Below, in pieces: positions 7,217 to 15,079 of a stretch of DNA of 37,966 bases (its first letter is position 1; every line of letters begins with the position of its first letter). The notes beneath the pieces are model-generated. The model was not told the origin of the DNA, ran no database searches, and saw only the letters and a program-made list of their open reading frames with translations. Source of the stretch: Anaerolineales bacterium. GTDB lineage: Bacteria; Chloroflexota; Anaerolineae; Anaerolineales; DRMV01. The position numbers were made by a program, and so were the translations under genes. The stretch is from the NCBI GenBank assembly GCA_027019065.1, contig JALUXH010000211.1:1-37966 (forward strand). The letters run 5' to 3'.

Positions 7217-7415
7217 GTAACTGACAGGTCTTGCGGGGTGCGCGCCTTGTGCACCAGCAGGGAGCAAGCGCAGCCCGCCGAGCCATTGCCTCCACGGCGC
7301 AAGCGCCGGCGCCGCGGGGAAAGTGTTTATCGTGGCAGGCCACCGGCCAGCGCCTGCCGATAGCCGTACGCTCACCGCCGCATGCTGTAACGCTTGTCTG
7401 CGAGGGGAGGTTCCA
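7217..7415 (+). other. GC-rich untranslated leader, no gene seen
   Basis: This stretch contains several short self-complementary GC-rich runs (for example GGCGCAAGCGCC near 7299) and no credible ORF. It would be the 5' leader of the downstream operon. No known riboswitch is recognised. Confidence 0.35.
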
Positions 7416-7718
7416 ATGGATAACGAATGGGAACAGATGGCAGAAGACATCCGCCGTTCGGTTGAGGCCGTTGCGCGCGCCCATGCCCGCGCCGAAGCCT
7501 TGCAAGAAGCCCCCACCCATCACAACCTGCTGGCGTACCAAAAAGAACTCCAGGCTCTCATCAAAGAGCTGAAAGCACTGGACTATCTCGTGCACCACGA
7601 AATAGAGGCAACGGTGGAAGACATCGGCGACGTGCTCAATCGGGCGCTGGTAGGGCGAAAAGCACCATACCGCCACAGCCCCGAAATTCATTCCTCTGAG
7701 GATAAGAAAGCCCCATGA
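7416..7718 (+). CDS. Small alpha-helical protein of unknown function
   Basis: A 100-residue protein not assigned to a family. It is rich in Glu, Ala, Leu and His and looks almost entirely helical: residues about 1-30 (EDIRRSVEAVARAHARAEAL) and 40-80 (QKELQALIKELKALDYLV) have heptad-like spacing suggestive of a coiled coil. There is no signal peptide or membrane segment. GAGGGGAGG 5 nt upstream supports the ATG at 7416. Its stop overlaps the response-regulator start (ATGA), so the two are translationally coupled and may work together, for example as a receiver and its partner; this is inference from position. Confidence 0.7.
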   Translation: MDNEWEQMAEDIRRSVEAVARAHARAEALQEAPTHHNLLAYQKELQALIKELKALDYLVHHEIEATVEDIGDVLNRALVGRKAPYRHSPEIHSSEDKKAP

Positions 7719-8104
7719 CGCGCACCCCCTTTGAAATCTTCATTGTGGAAGACGACAATGACACTGCCGACATGCTGGCCGAAATGGTGCAGCTGAGCGG
7801 CTATCGGGTTCGGTTATATCATGGCGCGCAAACCGTGCTGGCGGCTTTGCGGCAACATGCCCCGCCTTCTGCCATGATTCTGGATATCATGATGCCGGAC
7901 ATTTCCGGCCTGGATGTGCTGCGGGAAATCCGCGGCGACGCCCGCCTGCGCGACCTGCCGGTCATTTTGCTTTCGGCCAAAAGCACACCGTTAGAAATAG
8001 AAGAAGGCCTCAAAGCGGGCGCCAACCTTTACCTCACCAAACCCGTGCGGTTTGACGAAATTCGGCGCGCGCTGGAAGAAGTGCTGGCAAACAACACGGC
8101 CTGA
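7715..8104 (+). CDS. Stand-alone response regulator receiver protein
   Basis: A 129-residue single REC domain. Visible are the acidic pocket E12-D13-D14, the phospho-accepting Asp57 in ILDIMMPD, the switch Ser in LLSAKS and the conserved Lys in YLTKPV. There is no output domain, so signalling must go through protein contacts. No histidine kinase is present nearby. It is coupled by a 4-bp overlap to the small helical protein upstream, and thpR follows 19 bp downstream. Confidence 0.92.
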   Translation: MTRTPFEIFIVEDDNDTADMLAEMVQLSGYRVRLYHGAQTVLAALRQHAPPSAMILDIMMPDISGLDVLREIRGDARLRDLPVILLSAKSTPLEIEEGLKAGANLYLTKPVRFDEIRRALEEVLANNTA

Positions 8105-8123
8105 CGCCCTGCGAGGTTGCCTT

Positions 8124-8726
8124 ATGAGTGTGATTCGCGCTTTCATTGCCATTGATTTACCCGCCGAAATCCGCCAGCACCTTTCCCGCGTATCTCACAA
8201 ACTGCAGCAACAGCTTCAGCCCTACCCGGTGCGGTGGGTGCCGCCGCAAAACATTCACCTGACGTTGAAGTTTTTGGGCGACGTTTCGGAACACAACCTG
8301 CAGGTGCTGACACGTTTACTGGCCGGGGAAGTCGCGAGTCACCGCCCCTTTGAATTTGGCGTGGGCACGTTAGGCGCTTTCCCCGACTTGCGCCGCCCGC
8401 GGGTGATCTGGGTGGGGATAGAAGCCCCCGATGAACTTCACGCCCTGCAGCGGGGCATAGACCACGCCATGGCCAAACTGGGCTACGCCGGGGAACGCCG
8501 TCCCTTCCAGCCCCACCTGACCCTGGGACGGATTTCCCGCAATGCCACCGGCGCAGAAGTCCGCGATATCAGTCACGTGCTGCAAAAAACCACAGTGGGC
8601 TTTCTGGGCAGCACTCGCGTGACCGAAGTCCACCTTTACCGCAGCGACCTGCACCCTCGCGGCGCAGTCTATACTCGCCTCTTTAGCACGCGGCTCAACC
8701 CGGAAGCCCCCCCGGCCGTTGTCTGA
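8124..8726 (+). CDS. thpR: RNA 2',3'-cyclic phosphodiesterase (ThpR/LigT)
   Basis: A 200-residue member of the 2H phosphoesterase superfamily. Both catalytic HxT motifs are present: H45-L-T47 in NIHLTLKFLG and H131-L-T133 in PHLTLGRI. The enzyme opens 2',3'-cyclic phosphates on RNA to 2'-phosphates and can join tRNA halves in vitro; its cellular role in bacteria is unsettled. The start at 8124 is chosen for the conserved MSVIRAFIAIDLP opening and a GAGGT upstream. The stop falls 79 bp before the preferred RsfS start. Confidence 0.92.
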   Translation: MSVIRAFIAIDLPAEIRQHLSRVSHKLQQQLQPYPVRWVPPQNIHLTLKFLGDVSEHNLQVLTRLLAGEVASHRPFEFGVGTLGAFPDLRRPRVIWVGIEAPDELHALQRGIDHAMAKLGYAGERRPFQPHLTLGRISRNATGAEVRDISHVLQKTTVGFLGSTRVTEVHLYRSDLHPRGAVYTRLFSTRLNPEAPPAVV

Positions 8727-8805
8727 TTTCCTTCCGGAAGTCAAAAACGTGGCTTTCTTCTCTCCGTCATATTGGCTATACGAAACCCCGCAACAAGGAG
8801 GACGC

Positions 8806-9147
8806 TTGGACGCCTTGACTTTTGCTCACCGCCTCGTCGACGCCCTGGAAGAACACAAGGGCGAAAACATTGTGCTCCTGGACCTTCACAATCTGGCCCC
8901 TTTTGCCGATTACTTCATCATTTGCTCCGGCAGCAACGACCGGCTGCTCGACGCGCTGGCCCGCACCGCGCTGGACGAAGGCCGCGCCGCTAAAATTCAC
9001 GGCCGCGTGGAAGGAGATGCCCGCTCGGGGTGGATTCTGGTTGATTTTGGCGATGTCATCGTGCATCTTTTTACCCCCGAATTGCGGGAATATTACCGCC
9101 TGGAAGACCTCTGGGCGGAGGGGAAAGCGCTCCTGCACATTCAATAA
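8806..9147 (+). CDS. rsfS: Ribosomal silencing factor RsfS
   Basis: A 113-residue protein that binds ribosomal protein uL14 and blocks 50S-30S joining when nutrients are short. The family pattern is clear: a DLHNLAPFADYFIICSGSND core, then GWILVDFGDVIVHLF and EYYRLEDLW. I chose the TTG at 8806 because AAGGAGG ends 4 nt upstream and the length then matches the family (about 105-120 residues); a longer in-frame reading from 8719 would overlap thpR and add an unrelated hydrophobic tail. The stop codon TAA (9145-9147) is inside a 7-bp target duplication of the mobile element that follows directly. Confidence 0.92.
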   Translation: MDALTFAHRLVDALEEHKGENIVLLDLHNLAPFADYFIICSGSNDRLLDALARTALDEGRAAKIHGRVEGDARSGWILVDFGDVIVHLFTPELREYYRLEDLWAEGKALLHIQ

Positions 9148-9345
9148 CTCACGTTACGCAGCAGTGCTTGACAGACAGCAATTTCACCCTATGAAACCGT
9201 TGAACATTTGGCTTTTTCGCCCTCACCACACCCCCTCGCGGCGGCTCGGCCCCCTCTCCTCTCCCAGTGGGAGAGGAGAGGGGGCGCGCAGCGGGGGTAA
9301 GGTGAGGGCGCTTAGATATGTTGTTACTCAACTGCGTAACATGAG
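9148..9345. mobile_element. MITE-like element, family B (198 bp), inserted at the rsfS stop codon
   Basis: The ends are CTCACGTTACGCAG (9148-9161) and CTGCGTAACATGAG (9332-9345), inverted repeats of 14 bp with one mismatch. The direct repeat TCAATAA lies outside at 9141-9147 and 9346-9352; the left copy includes the rsfS stop. Within it an inner inverted repeat CGCCCTCACC / GGTGAGGGCG (9219-9228, 9301-9310) encloses a C/T-rich / G/A-rich hairpin around 9250-9283. No ORF is credible. Insertion would have kept the rsfS reading frame and stop intact. Confidence 0.8.
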
Positions 9346-9414
9346 TCAATAAGACCTTTCAACGCCCGCTGCGCCCCTCAAATTTTGCCCGCATTTAAAT
9401 TTTTGCGCCAAAAC

Positions 9415-9443
9415 TGGACATGCCCCCCGCCTCATGGTAGAAT
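9415..9443 (+). promoter_or_regulatory. Promoter of tRNA-Gln
   Basis: TGGACA (9415-9420), exactly 17 bp, then TAGAAT (9438-9443). The mature tRNA starts 13 bp further on. The -10 context CATGGTAGAAT closely matches the one before tRNA-His (CATGGTAAAAT). Confidence 0.75.
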
Positions 9444-9455
9444 TACGCCCGCTGT

Positions 9456-9530
9456 TGGGGGCTCGTCTAATCGGCAGGACAGCGGACTCTGGATCCGTAT
9501 GTGGAGGTTCGAGTCCTCCGCCCCCAGCCA
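9456..9530 (+). tRNA. tRNA-Gln (anticodon CTG), CCA encoded
   Basis: The cloverleaf folds cleanly. The acceptor TGGGGGC pairs with GCCCCCA, the anticodon arm is GCGGA-CTCTGGA-TCCGT with the anticodon CTG, and the T arm contains GGTTCGAGTCC. The discriminator G (9527) is followed by genomic CCA (9528-9530). Confidence 0.95.
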
Positions 9531-9531
9531 A

Positions 9532-9562
9532 ACACCCGGCCTTTGCTGGTCGGGTGTTTTTC
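9532..9562 (+). terminator. Intrinsic terminator after tRNA-Gln
   Basis: A 10-bp stem ACACCCGGCC (9532-9541) / GGTCGGGTGT (9548-9557) with one G-T pair, a 6-nt loop, then a T run TTTTTCGTT. It lies between tRNA-Gln and the end of the convergent trmH-like gene. Confidence 0.88.
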
Positions 9563-9570
9563 GTTGCGGG

Positions 9571-10338
9571 TCAAGGCGAATCGGCCCATTCCGAAGGCAG
9601 AGGCAACCCCCGCCGCCGATAGAATTCCCGCTCCAGGGCTTCATGGCGCTCCACAATGCGCCGATACCAGCGCAAGGTCAGTTTTTCGCGCTCGTCTTCG
9701 CTCAGCGGCCAGGGGACTTCGGCGCGTTGCAGCGCCGCCCGCAAGTGCGAGAGTGCAATCGCCACGCTCACCGAAATGTTAAAGCTTTCCACAAAGCCAT
9801 ACATGGGCAGGCGCAACGACGCATCGGCGTGTGCGAGAGCATAAGGGCTCAAGCCTTCCCGCTCGTTGCCAAACAGCAAGGCCAGCGGCCGGTCTAACGG
9901 CACGTCTTCCAGCCCCCAGGCTTCCGCGTGGGGGGAAGTAGCCACAATGCGATAGCCGCGCGCCCGCAAGGCTTCCAGCGCAGCCGCCGTTGCCGGAAAC
10001 TCTGCAGGCATTTCGTGCAGCGCATCCAGCGCTTCAGGCGCAGCCTGCCCGGCGGGGCTGCGGAAACGGTGCAAATCCACCCATTTGTGCGCGCCCAGCG
10101 CCACATCGGGGTTCACTTTGTAGGCATTCCAGTTTTCGGCAATGTACACATCCTGAATGCCGAGGGCATCGGCAGTGCGCAACGTGGCACTGGCATTCTG
10201 AGGCTGGTAAATGTCTTCCAGCAAAAAAGTGAGATAGCGCGTGCGCCAGCGCAGCACCTCGGCAATTTTGCGGCGCTTGTTTTCGGTAACAAATTGCCCC
10301 AGGAAAGCCATTAACTCACGGCGCAAAGCAGGTTCCAT
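9571..10338 (-). CDS. TrmH/SpoU family RNA 2'-O-methyltransferase
   Basis: A 255-residue SPOUT enzyme that transfers a methyl group from SAM to a ribose 2'-OH in tRNA or rRNA. The three SpoU motifs are visible: NASATLRTADALG (motif 1, with the catalytic-type Asn and Arg), LALLFGNEREGLS (motif 2) and PMYGFVESFNISVSVAIAL (motif 3, forming the trefoil knot). The long C-terminal tail after motif 3 and the basic N-terminal helix are like TrmH, which makes Gm18 in tRNA, so that is the best guess. The start at 10338 has GAGGAGG upstream. It is last in a minus-strand run beginning at 13429. Confidence 0.88.
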   Translation of the reverse strand: MEPALRRELMAFLGQFVTENKRRKIAEVLRWRTRYLTFLLEDIYQPQNASATLRTADALGIQDVYIAENWNAYKVNPDVALGAHKWVDLHRFRSPAGQAAPEALDALHEMPAEFPATAAALEALRARGYRIVATSPHAEAWGLEDVPLDRPLALLFGNEREGLSPYALAHADASLRLPMYGFVESFNISVSVAIALSHLRAALQRAEVPWPLSEDEREKLTLRWYRRIVERHEALEREFYRRRGLPLPSEWADSP

Positions 10339-10355
10339 GCAGCCTCCTCGGAAAA

Positions 10356-11837
10356 TTAGCGGCCATAAAGCACACTGATGTCATCGCGATAGAGCACACG
10401 CCACCCGCGGGCCACCAGCATCCGCCCCAAGAGAGTATCCGGCGGCATCAACACCAGGCGCACATCCCAGTAATCCAGCACGGCATCCCAACCGGGCTTG
10501 ACGCCCACCACCCGCAGCCACTGGCCGATGATCTCATCGCCATACAAATCGGCCCGGCCATCGATAAAAACCGGATAGTCGGGCGCAGCCCACATCAAAT
10601 AGGCCCCCCAGCCATAATCGTTGAACAGGCGCCCCTGAGGGTGTGCGGTTTCCAGAAAGGCCACCGCATCCACAGGGAAGTTCTGCGCCGCAGCGCCGGC
10701 ATTCACGCCGGGCAGCGTCATGACGCCCAATTTGCCCACGGCCAGCAAAGCGGCCAACGCCACCAACCCCAGGTTAATTTTCGGGTGAGGCCGGGCAGGG
10801 GGGCGTGCGGGGCGGGAAGGCAGCCACTGCAACCCGTCGCGCAGCAGGTATTCGGCGTGGCGGGCCAGCGCGGGAACCGCCACCACGGCAAACAAAGCCA
10901 CATTCCGCACGGCTGTCAGCGCGAGCGCCAGCATTCCCCCCACAAGAAAGACGTTCTCCAGAGTCATCCGGCGGGCAGAAGCCCCCACCACACCCACCAA
11001 AGCCACCAGCAACACCAGCATGGGAAGCAGCGACGCTTTATGAAAATCGGGCACCTGCCATTCGGAGATCAGGCGCAGCGCGTGAATTCCCAGCGTTTTG
11101 AAAGGATAGCCATACATCTCCAGGCCGTAAGGATTCAACAAAACGGCTACCGCTAACGCCGCGCCCACCGCGGTCAGCGAGAGCAGCCAGCGCCACGCCG
11201 AAGCCGCCGCCTGCGGGCCTTCCCGCCGACGCTGCACCGCCCAACGGAGCACCGCCGCGGCCCAGTAAGCCCCCCACCACACCAGCCCCATGATAAACGC
11301 CCCATGGCCGTTTGCCCAGAGCACCATCAAAACGGGCAGCCCAAGCAGCAGGCGGGCCCGGCCGCGTTTTGCCCGCGCCAACAGCCACAAAAAAAGTGCC
11401 GAGAGCAAAAACGAAAGCATTTGCGGACGGGCGTTCCAATAAACGGCCGAAGCCGCCGCCCCCCATGCCACCGTTCCGGCCTTGAGGAGGGGATGCACTT
11501 CCACTTCCAATTCCCGCAAGGTCAGCCACACCAGCCCCCAAACCGTCGTTACGGTCAACGCCACGGCCACATTCAATGCTCCTGTGCCGCCCAAACGATA
11601 CAGGCCATACATCAGCACTTCCACAGGCCAGCCCGGGTAGTGCCAGGCTTCGCCCAAACGGGTGTATGAAAAATGGTCCACGTTGGGCAGCGCCCTGTGC
11701 AGCCAGATCCACTGCCCGGCGCGCAAATGCCACCATGTATCAGGAGAAACGGTATAACGGGCTGCCATGGCCAAAATCAGCAGCAGCGTCAGCACTGCCA
11801 GCAACCGTTCCAGCACCCCGCGATTTTCGTCTTGCAT
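10356..11837 (-). CDS. Multi-spanning membrane protein, GT-C-like
   Basis: A 493-residue protein with about ten hydrophobic segments. Early in the chain comes DTWWHLRAGQWI followed by LPNVDHFSYT and 'WHYPGWPVEVLMYG', a pattern of GT-C-fold membrane glycosyltransferase-like proteins in which an Asp in the first periplasmic loop binds the lipid-linked sugar. The soluble tail holds NDYGWGAYL and FIDGRADLYGD. No substrate can be named. I prefer the ATG at 11837, with GAGGAGG upstream; an ATG at 11855 overlaps the preceding stop (ATGA) but lacks a ribosome site. It is adjacent to a second GT-C-like gene, suggesting joint work on cell-surface glycans. Confidence 0.7.
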   Translation of the reverse strand: MQDENRGVLERLLAVLTLLLILAMAARYTVSPDTWWHLRAGQWIWLHRALPNVDHFSYTRLGEAWHYPGWPVEVLMYGLYRLGGTGALNVAVALTVTTVWGLVWLTLRELEVEVHPLLKAGTVAWGAAASAVYWNARPQMLSFLLSALFLWLLARAKRGRARLLLGLPVLMVLWANGHGAFIMGLVWWGAYWAAAVLRWAVQRRREGPQAAASAWRWLLSLTAVGAALAVAVLLNPYGLEMYGYPFKTLGIHALRLISEWQVPDFHKASLLPMLVLLVALVGVVGASARRMTLENVFLVGGMLALALTAVRNVALFAVVAVPALARHAEYLLRDGLQWLPSRPARPPARPHPKINLGLVALAALLAVGKLGVMTLPGVNAGAAAQNFPVDAVAFLETAHPQGRLFNDYGWGAYLMWAAPDYPVFIDGRADLYGDEIIGQWLRVVGVKPGWDAVLDYWDVRLVLMPPDTLLGRMLVARGWRVLYRDDISVLYGR

Positions 11838-11851
11838 GGCTTCCTCCTCGC

Positions 11852-13429
11852 TCATCGGCGCCCGCAGGCGCTCAGCGCCCCGGCAGGCAAAGGGGCGCTC
11901 AAACCGTAAAACACCGCCTGCCCGCCCACCACGGCCTCGCGCCAGGCCAGCCCGCGCCCGCGCAGCAGGGCGCGCAGGCAAGCCACCAGGCGAGGGTGCT
12001 GCGGCGCTACCAGCGCCACCCGCGCGGCCCGTGCCACCTGCGCATCGTAAGGCGCATAGCGGTCATCGCGGGATGTGTAGCGCAAATCTTCGTGGTAAGG
12101 CAGCCGCGGCACAAAAATCATCCGCTCATCCGTCAGGAAAGCCAGAGGATACGCCACCCAGTAGGTCGTGTAGCCGCGCGTTTCGCCGCGGGCTTCCAGA
12201 AACGCAGCCAGCCGGGGCACCGCATCCACGGCAAGGCGGGCATCGGGGGCAAACTGGGTGGTCAGGCGGTAGGGGTTCGCTGCGGCCTGGGCAGTGCCGG
12301 CCGCCTGAAACAGCACCAGGAAGCCGAGCAGCGCCCAGCCGAGAGGCTTTCCCTGCCGGCGCAGGTGCGGGAAGCCGCCCGCCATCCCCAGGAAGACCAT
12401 TTGCGTAACCGGCAGGAAATAGCGCCCTGAAGGGTCGGTGCCAAAAGCCGTGAAAAGGAACCCCGCCAAAAGCGCAGCAGCCACGCCCGCCGGCAGCCAC
12501 CAGGCCCGCCGCCACGGGCGCCCTGCCCGCCACCACACCGCCGCGGCCACAGTGTAAACCAGCACCGCCCCGGCCGCCAGCGGGGGTATCAGCACGCGCA
12601 CATCCCACGGCGGGCGCAGGCCCAGCGTGACAGGCAGGCCAAAGAGCAGCGCATAAAGTGCGTGGTGCGCCGTGCGCGCCGGCCATCCGAGGCTTTCCAC
12701 AGCCACCGCGTGGCCGGTCAGTTCCTGAAGCAAAGCCGCCCAGCCGTGCCGCAGGCCGTAAGCCCACCACGGCGCCGCCCCGGCCAGCGCGCCCGAGAAG
12801 GCCCAAACGAGCAGCCCGGCAGCCTTCCGGCGCGGCAACCGCCGCCAGCGGGCCAGCAAATAAAGCCCCGCGGGCAGCGCATACACCAGCGTCAGGCCAA
12901 ACGCCCACAGGCCCAGGCCCGCCAGCAAGCCCCACAGCGCCGCGCCGAGAGGCCTTGCCCCCGCCGCCGAGAGCGCCAGCAGCAGCAAAGCCGTGCCGAT
13001 GAGCAGCGCTTCGCCGTAGCCGCCCAGACTCACCGTGGTGTAGAGCGTCATGTTCACCGTAGGCACGGCCATCAACAGCGCGGCTGCCAAGGCGCTTTCC
13101 CAACGGCCGAAAAGCCGCCGCGCCAGCGCCGCCGTCAGCGCCACCGTGACCGCATAAAGCAGCGCCTGCACCAGCCGAATCACCCACACATGCACGCCGA
13201 ACAGCGCAAAGCCACCCGCCACCAGAAAGGCATCCAGGCTGCCCATGTAAGCCTGGCCGTAAAAGAAAGTGGGGCGCTCGCCCTGCAAAATGTGGCGCGC
13301 CATCAGCCCCACCACCGCTTCATCGGCATTGAAAGGGAAAGCCCCGCGCGCCAGCCAAAACGCCTTCCACGCCACGGCCAGCAGCACCGCTCCCGCCAGA
13401 AACCACCGCCATCGCCTCGTTGCCTGCAT
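11852..13429 (-). CDS. GT39-like membrane glycosyltransferase family protein
   Basis: A 525-residue membrane protein with an N-terminal helix and about ten more hydrophobic segments. The first external loop has [18 protein letters not shown] and then [10 protein letters not shown], a hallmark of ArnT/PMT-type (GT39) proteins where Asp-Glu coordinates the metal and donor phosphate of a polyprenyl-phosphate sugar. The C-terminal part (about 400-525) is soluble. The acceptor is unknown. The start at 13429 has no Shine-Dalgarno site; instead a TACAAT box lies 6 bp upstream, which would make the mRNA leaderless. It is very Ala/Leu/Gly/Arg rich, like its neighbour. Confidence 0.78.
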   Translation of the reverse strand: MQATRRWRWFLAGAVLLAVAWKAFWLARGAFPFNADEAVVGLMARHILQGERPTFFYGQAYMGSLDAFLVAGGFALFGVHVWVIRLVQALLYAVTVALTAALARRLFGRWESALAAALLMAVPTVNMTLYTTVSLGGYGEALLIGTALLLLALSAAGARPLGAALWGLLAGLGLWAFGLTLVYALPAGLYLLARWRRLPRRKAAGLLVWAFSGALAGAAPWWAYGLRHGWAALLQELTGHAVAVESLGWPARTAHHALYALLFGLPVTLGLRPPWDVRVLIPPLAAGAVLVYTVAAAVWWRAGRPWRRAWWLPAGVAAALLAGFLFTAFGTDPSGRYFLPVTQMVFLGMAGGFPHLRRQGKPLGWALLGFLVLFQAAGTAQAAANPYRLTTQFAPDARLAVDAVPRLAAFLEARGETRGYTTYWVAYPLAFLTDERMIFVPRLPYHEDLRYTSRDDRYAPYDAQVARAARVALVAPQHPRLVACLRALLRGRGLAWREAVVGGQAVFYGLSAPLPAGALSACGRR

Positions 13430-13435
13430 GGCTCT

Positions 13436-13441
13436 ATTGTA
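13436..13441 (-). promoter_or_regulatory. -10 box placing transcription start at the GT39-like start codon
   Basis: On the minus strand TACAAT is followed by six bases and then the ATG at 13429. With usual -10 to start spacing, transcription would begin at or next to the A of the ATG. No Shine-Dalgarno site is present, and no clear -35 is seen. Confidence 0.5.
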
Positions 13442-13472
13442 ACAGCCCCGGCCACCCAAAGAAGTCGCTTTG

Positions 13473-13481
13473 TGCTATACT
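13473..13481 (+). promoter_or_regulatory. Extended -10 promoter of the KBL-like gene
   Basis: TGCTATACT, an extended -10 box, 47 bp upstream of the ATG at 13528. It is divergent from the leaderless minus-strand promoter at 13436-13441. Confidence 0.65.
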
Positions 13482-13527
13482 GAAAACGTGCCTTCGGGCG
13501 CCATCCTTCTTCTGCGAGGGTACTCTG

Positions 13528-14721
13528 ATGGAAACCAAACTTCCTCCCAAACTGCAATGGATTGAAGACGAACTCCAAAAACTGCAGGAAAGCGGGCTCT
13601 ACAACCACATCCGCACGCTGGAATCGCCGCAAGGGGCCTGGCTGGTGGTGGACGGCAAAAAAGCCCTCAACTTCTGCTCCAACAACTACCTCGGCCTTGC
13701 CAACCACCCCCGCCTGGTGCAAGCCGCTCGGGAAGCCGCAGAAAAGTACGGCGTCGGCCCCGGCGCGGTGCGCACCATCGCGGGCACCATGAGCCTGCAC
13801 GTGGAACTGGAAAAGCGCCTCGCCGCCTTCAAAGGCGTGGAAGCCGCCATCACCTTCCAGTCCGGCTTCAACGCCAACCTGGGCACCATTCCGGCGCTGG
13901 TGGGGCGCGGCGACGCCATCTTCTCCGACGAACTCAACCACGCCAGCATCATTGACGGCAGCCGCCTCTCGCGCGCCCAAATCATCCGCTACGAACACTG
14001 CAACCCCGCCGACCTGGAAGCCAAACTCAAGGAGCACCGCCGCGAATTCAACCATGCCCTGGTCGTTACCGACGGCGTGTTCAGCATGGACGGCGACATT
14101 GCCCCCTTAGATAAAATCTACGAAGTCACCAAAAACTACGATGCCATCCTGATGGTGGACGACGCCCACGGCGAAGGGGTGCTGGGGCGCGGCGGCCGCG
14201 GCATCGTAGACCACTTCAACCTGCACGGCAAGGTAGATATTGAGGTCGGCACGCTTTCCAAAGCCTTCGGCGTGGTGGGCGGCGTGGTGGCCGGCAACGC
14301 CAAAATCGTGGAATGGCTGCGTCAGCGCGGCCGCCCCTTCCTCTTCTCCTCGGCCATGACGGTGCCCGACACCGCGGCCTGCCTCGCCGCCGTAGACCTG
14401 CTGGAAGAATCCACCGACCTGGTGGACAAACTCTGGGAAAACACCCGCTACTTCAAAGCCGAAATGCAGCGCCTGGGCTTTGATACCGGCCAGAGCGTAA
14501 CCCCCATTACCCCCGTGATGTTAGGGGAAGCCAAACTGGCGCAGGAATTCAGCCGCCGCCTCTTTGAAGAAGGCGTGTTTGCCATGGCCATCGGCTACCC
14601 CACCGTGCCCAAAGGCAAAGCCCGCATCCGGGTGATGATTTCCGCCGCCCACGAAAAGGAAGACCTGGACCAGGGGCTGGAAGCCTTCGCCAAAGTCGGC
14701 CGGGCGCTGGGCGTCATCTGA
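13528..14721 (+). CDS. kbl: Glycine C-acetyltransferase / alpha-oxoamine synthase (KBL-like)
   Basis: A 397-residue PLP enzyme of the alpha-oxoamine synthase family. Visible are [13 protein letters not shown] near the start, [11 protein letters not shown], the [12 protein letters not shown] substrate segment, [12 protein letters not shown] with the PLP-contacting Asp and His, and the Schiff-base Lys245 in GTLSKAFG. Glycine C-acetyltransferase condenses glycine and acetyl-CoA to 2-amino-3-ketobutyrate in threonine degradation. BioF (8-amino-7-oxononanoate synthase) has the same fold and length and cannot be excluded. No threonine dehydrogenase or biotin gene lies next to it, so the symbol is tentative. 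GAGGG precedes the start. Confidence 0.82.
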   Translation: METKLPPKLQWIEDELQKLQESGLYNHIRTLESPQGAWLVVDGKKALNFCSNNYLGLANHPRLVQAAREAAEKYGVGPGAVRTIAGTMSLHVELEKRLAAFKGVEAAITFQSGFNANLGTIPALVGRGDAIFSDELNHASIIDGSRLSRAQIIRYEHCNPADLEAKLKEHRREFNHALVVTDGVFSMDGDIAPLDKIYEVTKNYDAILMVDDAHGEGVLGRGGRGIVDHFNLHGKVDIEVGTLSKAFGVVGGVVAGNAKIVEWLRQRGRPFLFSSAMTVPDTAACLAAVDLLEESTDLVDKLWENTRYFKAEMQRLGFDTGQSVTPITPVMLGEAKLAQEFSRRLFEEGVFAMAIGYPTVPKGKARIRVMISAAHEKEDLDQGLEAFAKVGRALGVI

Positions 14722-14743
14722 AACGCCTTCCCCCCCTGACAGC

Positions 14744-14779
14744 CAAGACCTGACGGCGCTTTCTTCTCGTCAGGTCTTG
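14744..14779 (+). terminator. Terminator-like hairpin after the KBL-like gene
   Basis: A perfect 12-bp stem CAAGACCTGACG (14744-14755) / CGTCAGGTCTTG (14768-14779) with a 12-nt loop. It is followed by CCGTTTAACG, so the T run is weak; it may terminate poorly or act as a 3' stabiliser. Confidence 0.6.
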
Positions 14780-14792
14780 CCGTTTAACGAGC

Positions 14793-14823
14793 ATGCCCCG
14801 GACGCACACCTCGCCCGGGGCAT
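14793..14823 (+). other. Second hairpin, upstream of a small ORF
   Basis: A perfect 9-bp stem ATGCCCCGG (14793-14801) / CCGGGGCAT (14815-14823) with a 13-nt loop and no T run. It lies 18 bp before a strong Shine-Dalgarno site, so it could be a structured leader. No known RNA family is recognised. Confidence 0.35.
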
Positions 14824-14851
14824 ACCCGACCAACTCGGAAGGAGGGAAAAC

Positions 14852-15034
14852 ATGTTCGTTCGGCTCGCACAACGTGAGTTTATTTTACCCCCCTTTCTCA
14901 AATCCGTTAGTGACAACCCTCACCTTTTGAGCATGAGTTTTTGCCCGAAAGCAGGGTTTATCAGAAAAGTATTAGAAAATTCCCGCCTGGCCGCGCACGG
15001 CTTGACGAATGCCGCCGCCGGTAGTAAACTATAA
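14852..15034 (+). CDS. Possible 60-residue small protein
   Basis: An ORF of 60 codons opened by ATG at 14852 with AAGGAGGG 5 nt upstream, the best ribosome site in this stretch. The product (begins MFVRLAQREFILPPF) has no recognised domain and no clear membrane helix. The DNA is noticeably less GC-rich than its neighbours. Its last 33 bp overlap the likely promoter of the peroxiredoxin gene, which argues against a long-conserved protein. It could be a regulatory leader ORF or chance. Confidence 0.3.
   Translation: MFVRLAQREFILPPFLKSVSDNPHLLSMSFCPKAGFIRKVLENSRLAAHGLTNAAAGSKL
15002..15030 (+). promoter_or_regulatory. Promoter of the peroxiredoxin gene
   Basis: TTGACG (15002-15007), a 17-bp spacer and TAAACT (15025-15030). 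The start codon at 15080 is about 43 bp after the expected transcription start. The leader is AT-rich and ends in ACGGAGGAAG, a good ribosome site. Confidence 0.65.
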
Positions 15035-15079
15035 AGGCAATAAGTTTATACACATTCTAAAGAAAACGGAGGAAGACCT

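Noticed and set aside
6836-7516. Long minus-strand ORF across 7034-7177
   Set aside because: It crosses the mobile element, the promoter and the start of the 7416 gene; its peptide text is repeat-derived.
8719-8805. Longer RsfS start at 8719
   Set aside because: It overlaps thpR and adds a hydrophobic, non-family tail; TTG at 8806 has AAGGAGG at correct spacing.
9149-9349. 66-codon minus-strand ORF
   Set aside because: It coincides with the inverted-repeat element 9148-9345, and its ends mirror each other because of the inverted ends.
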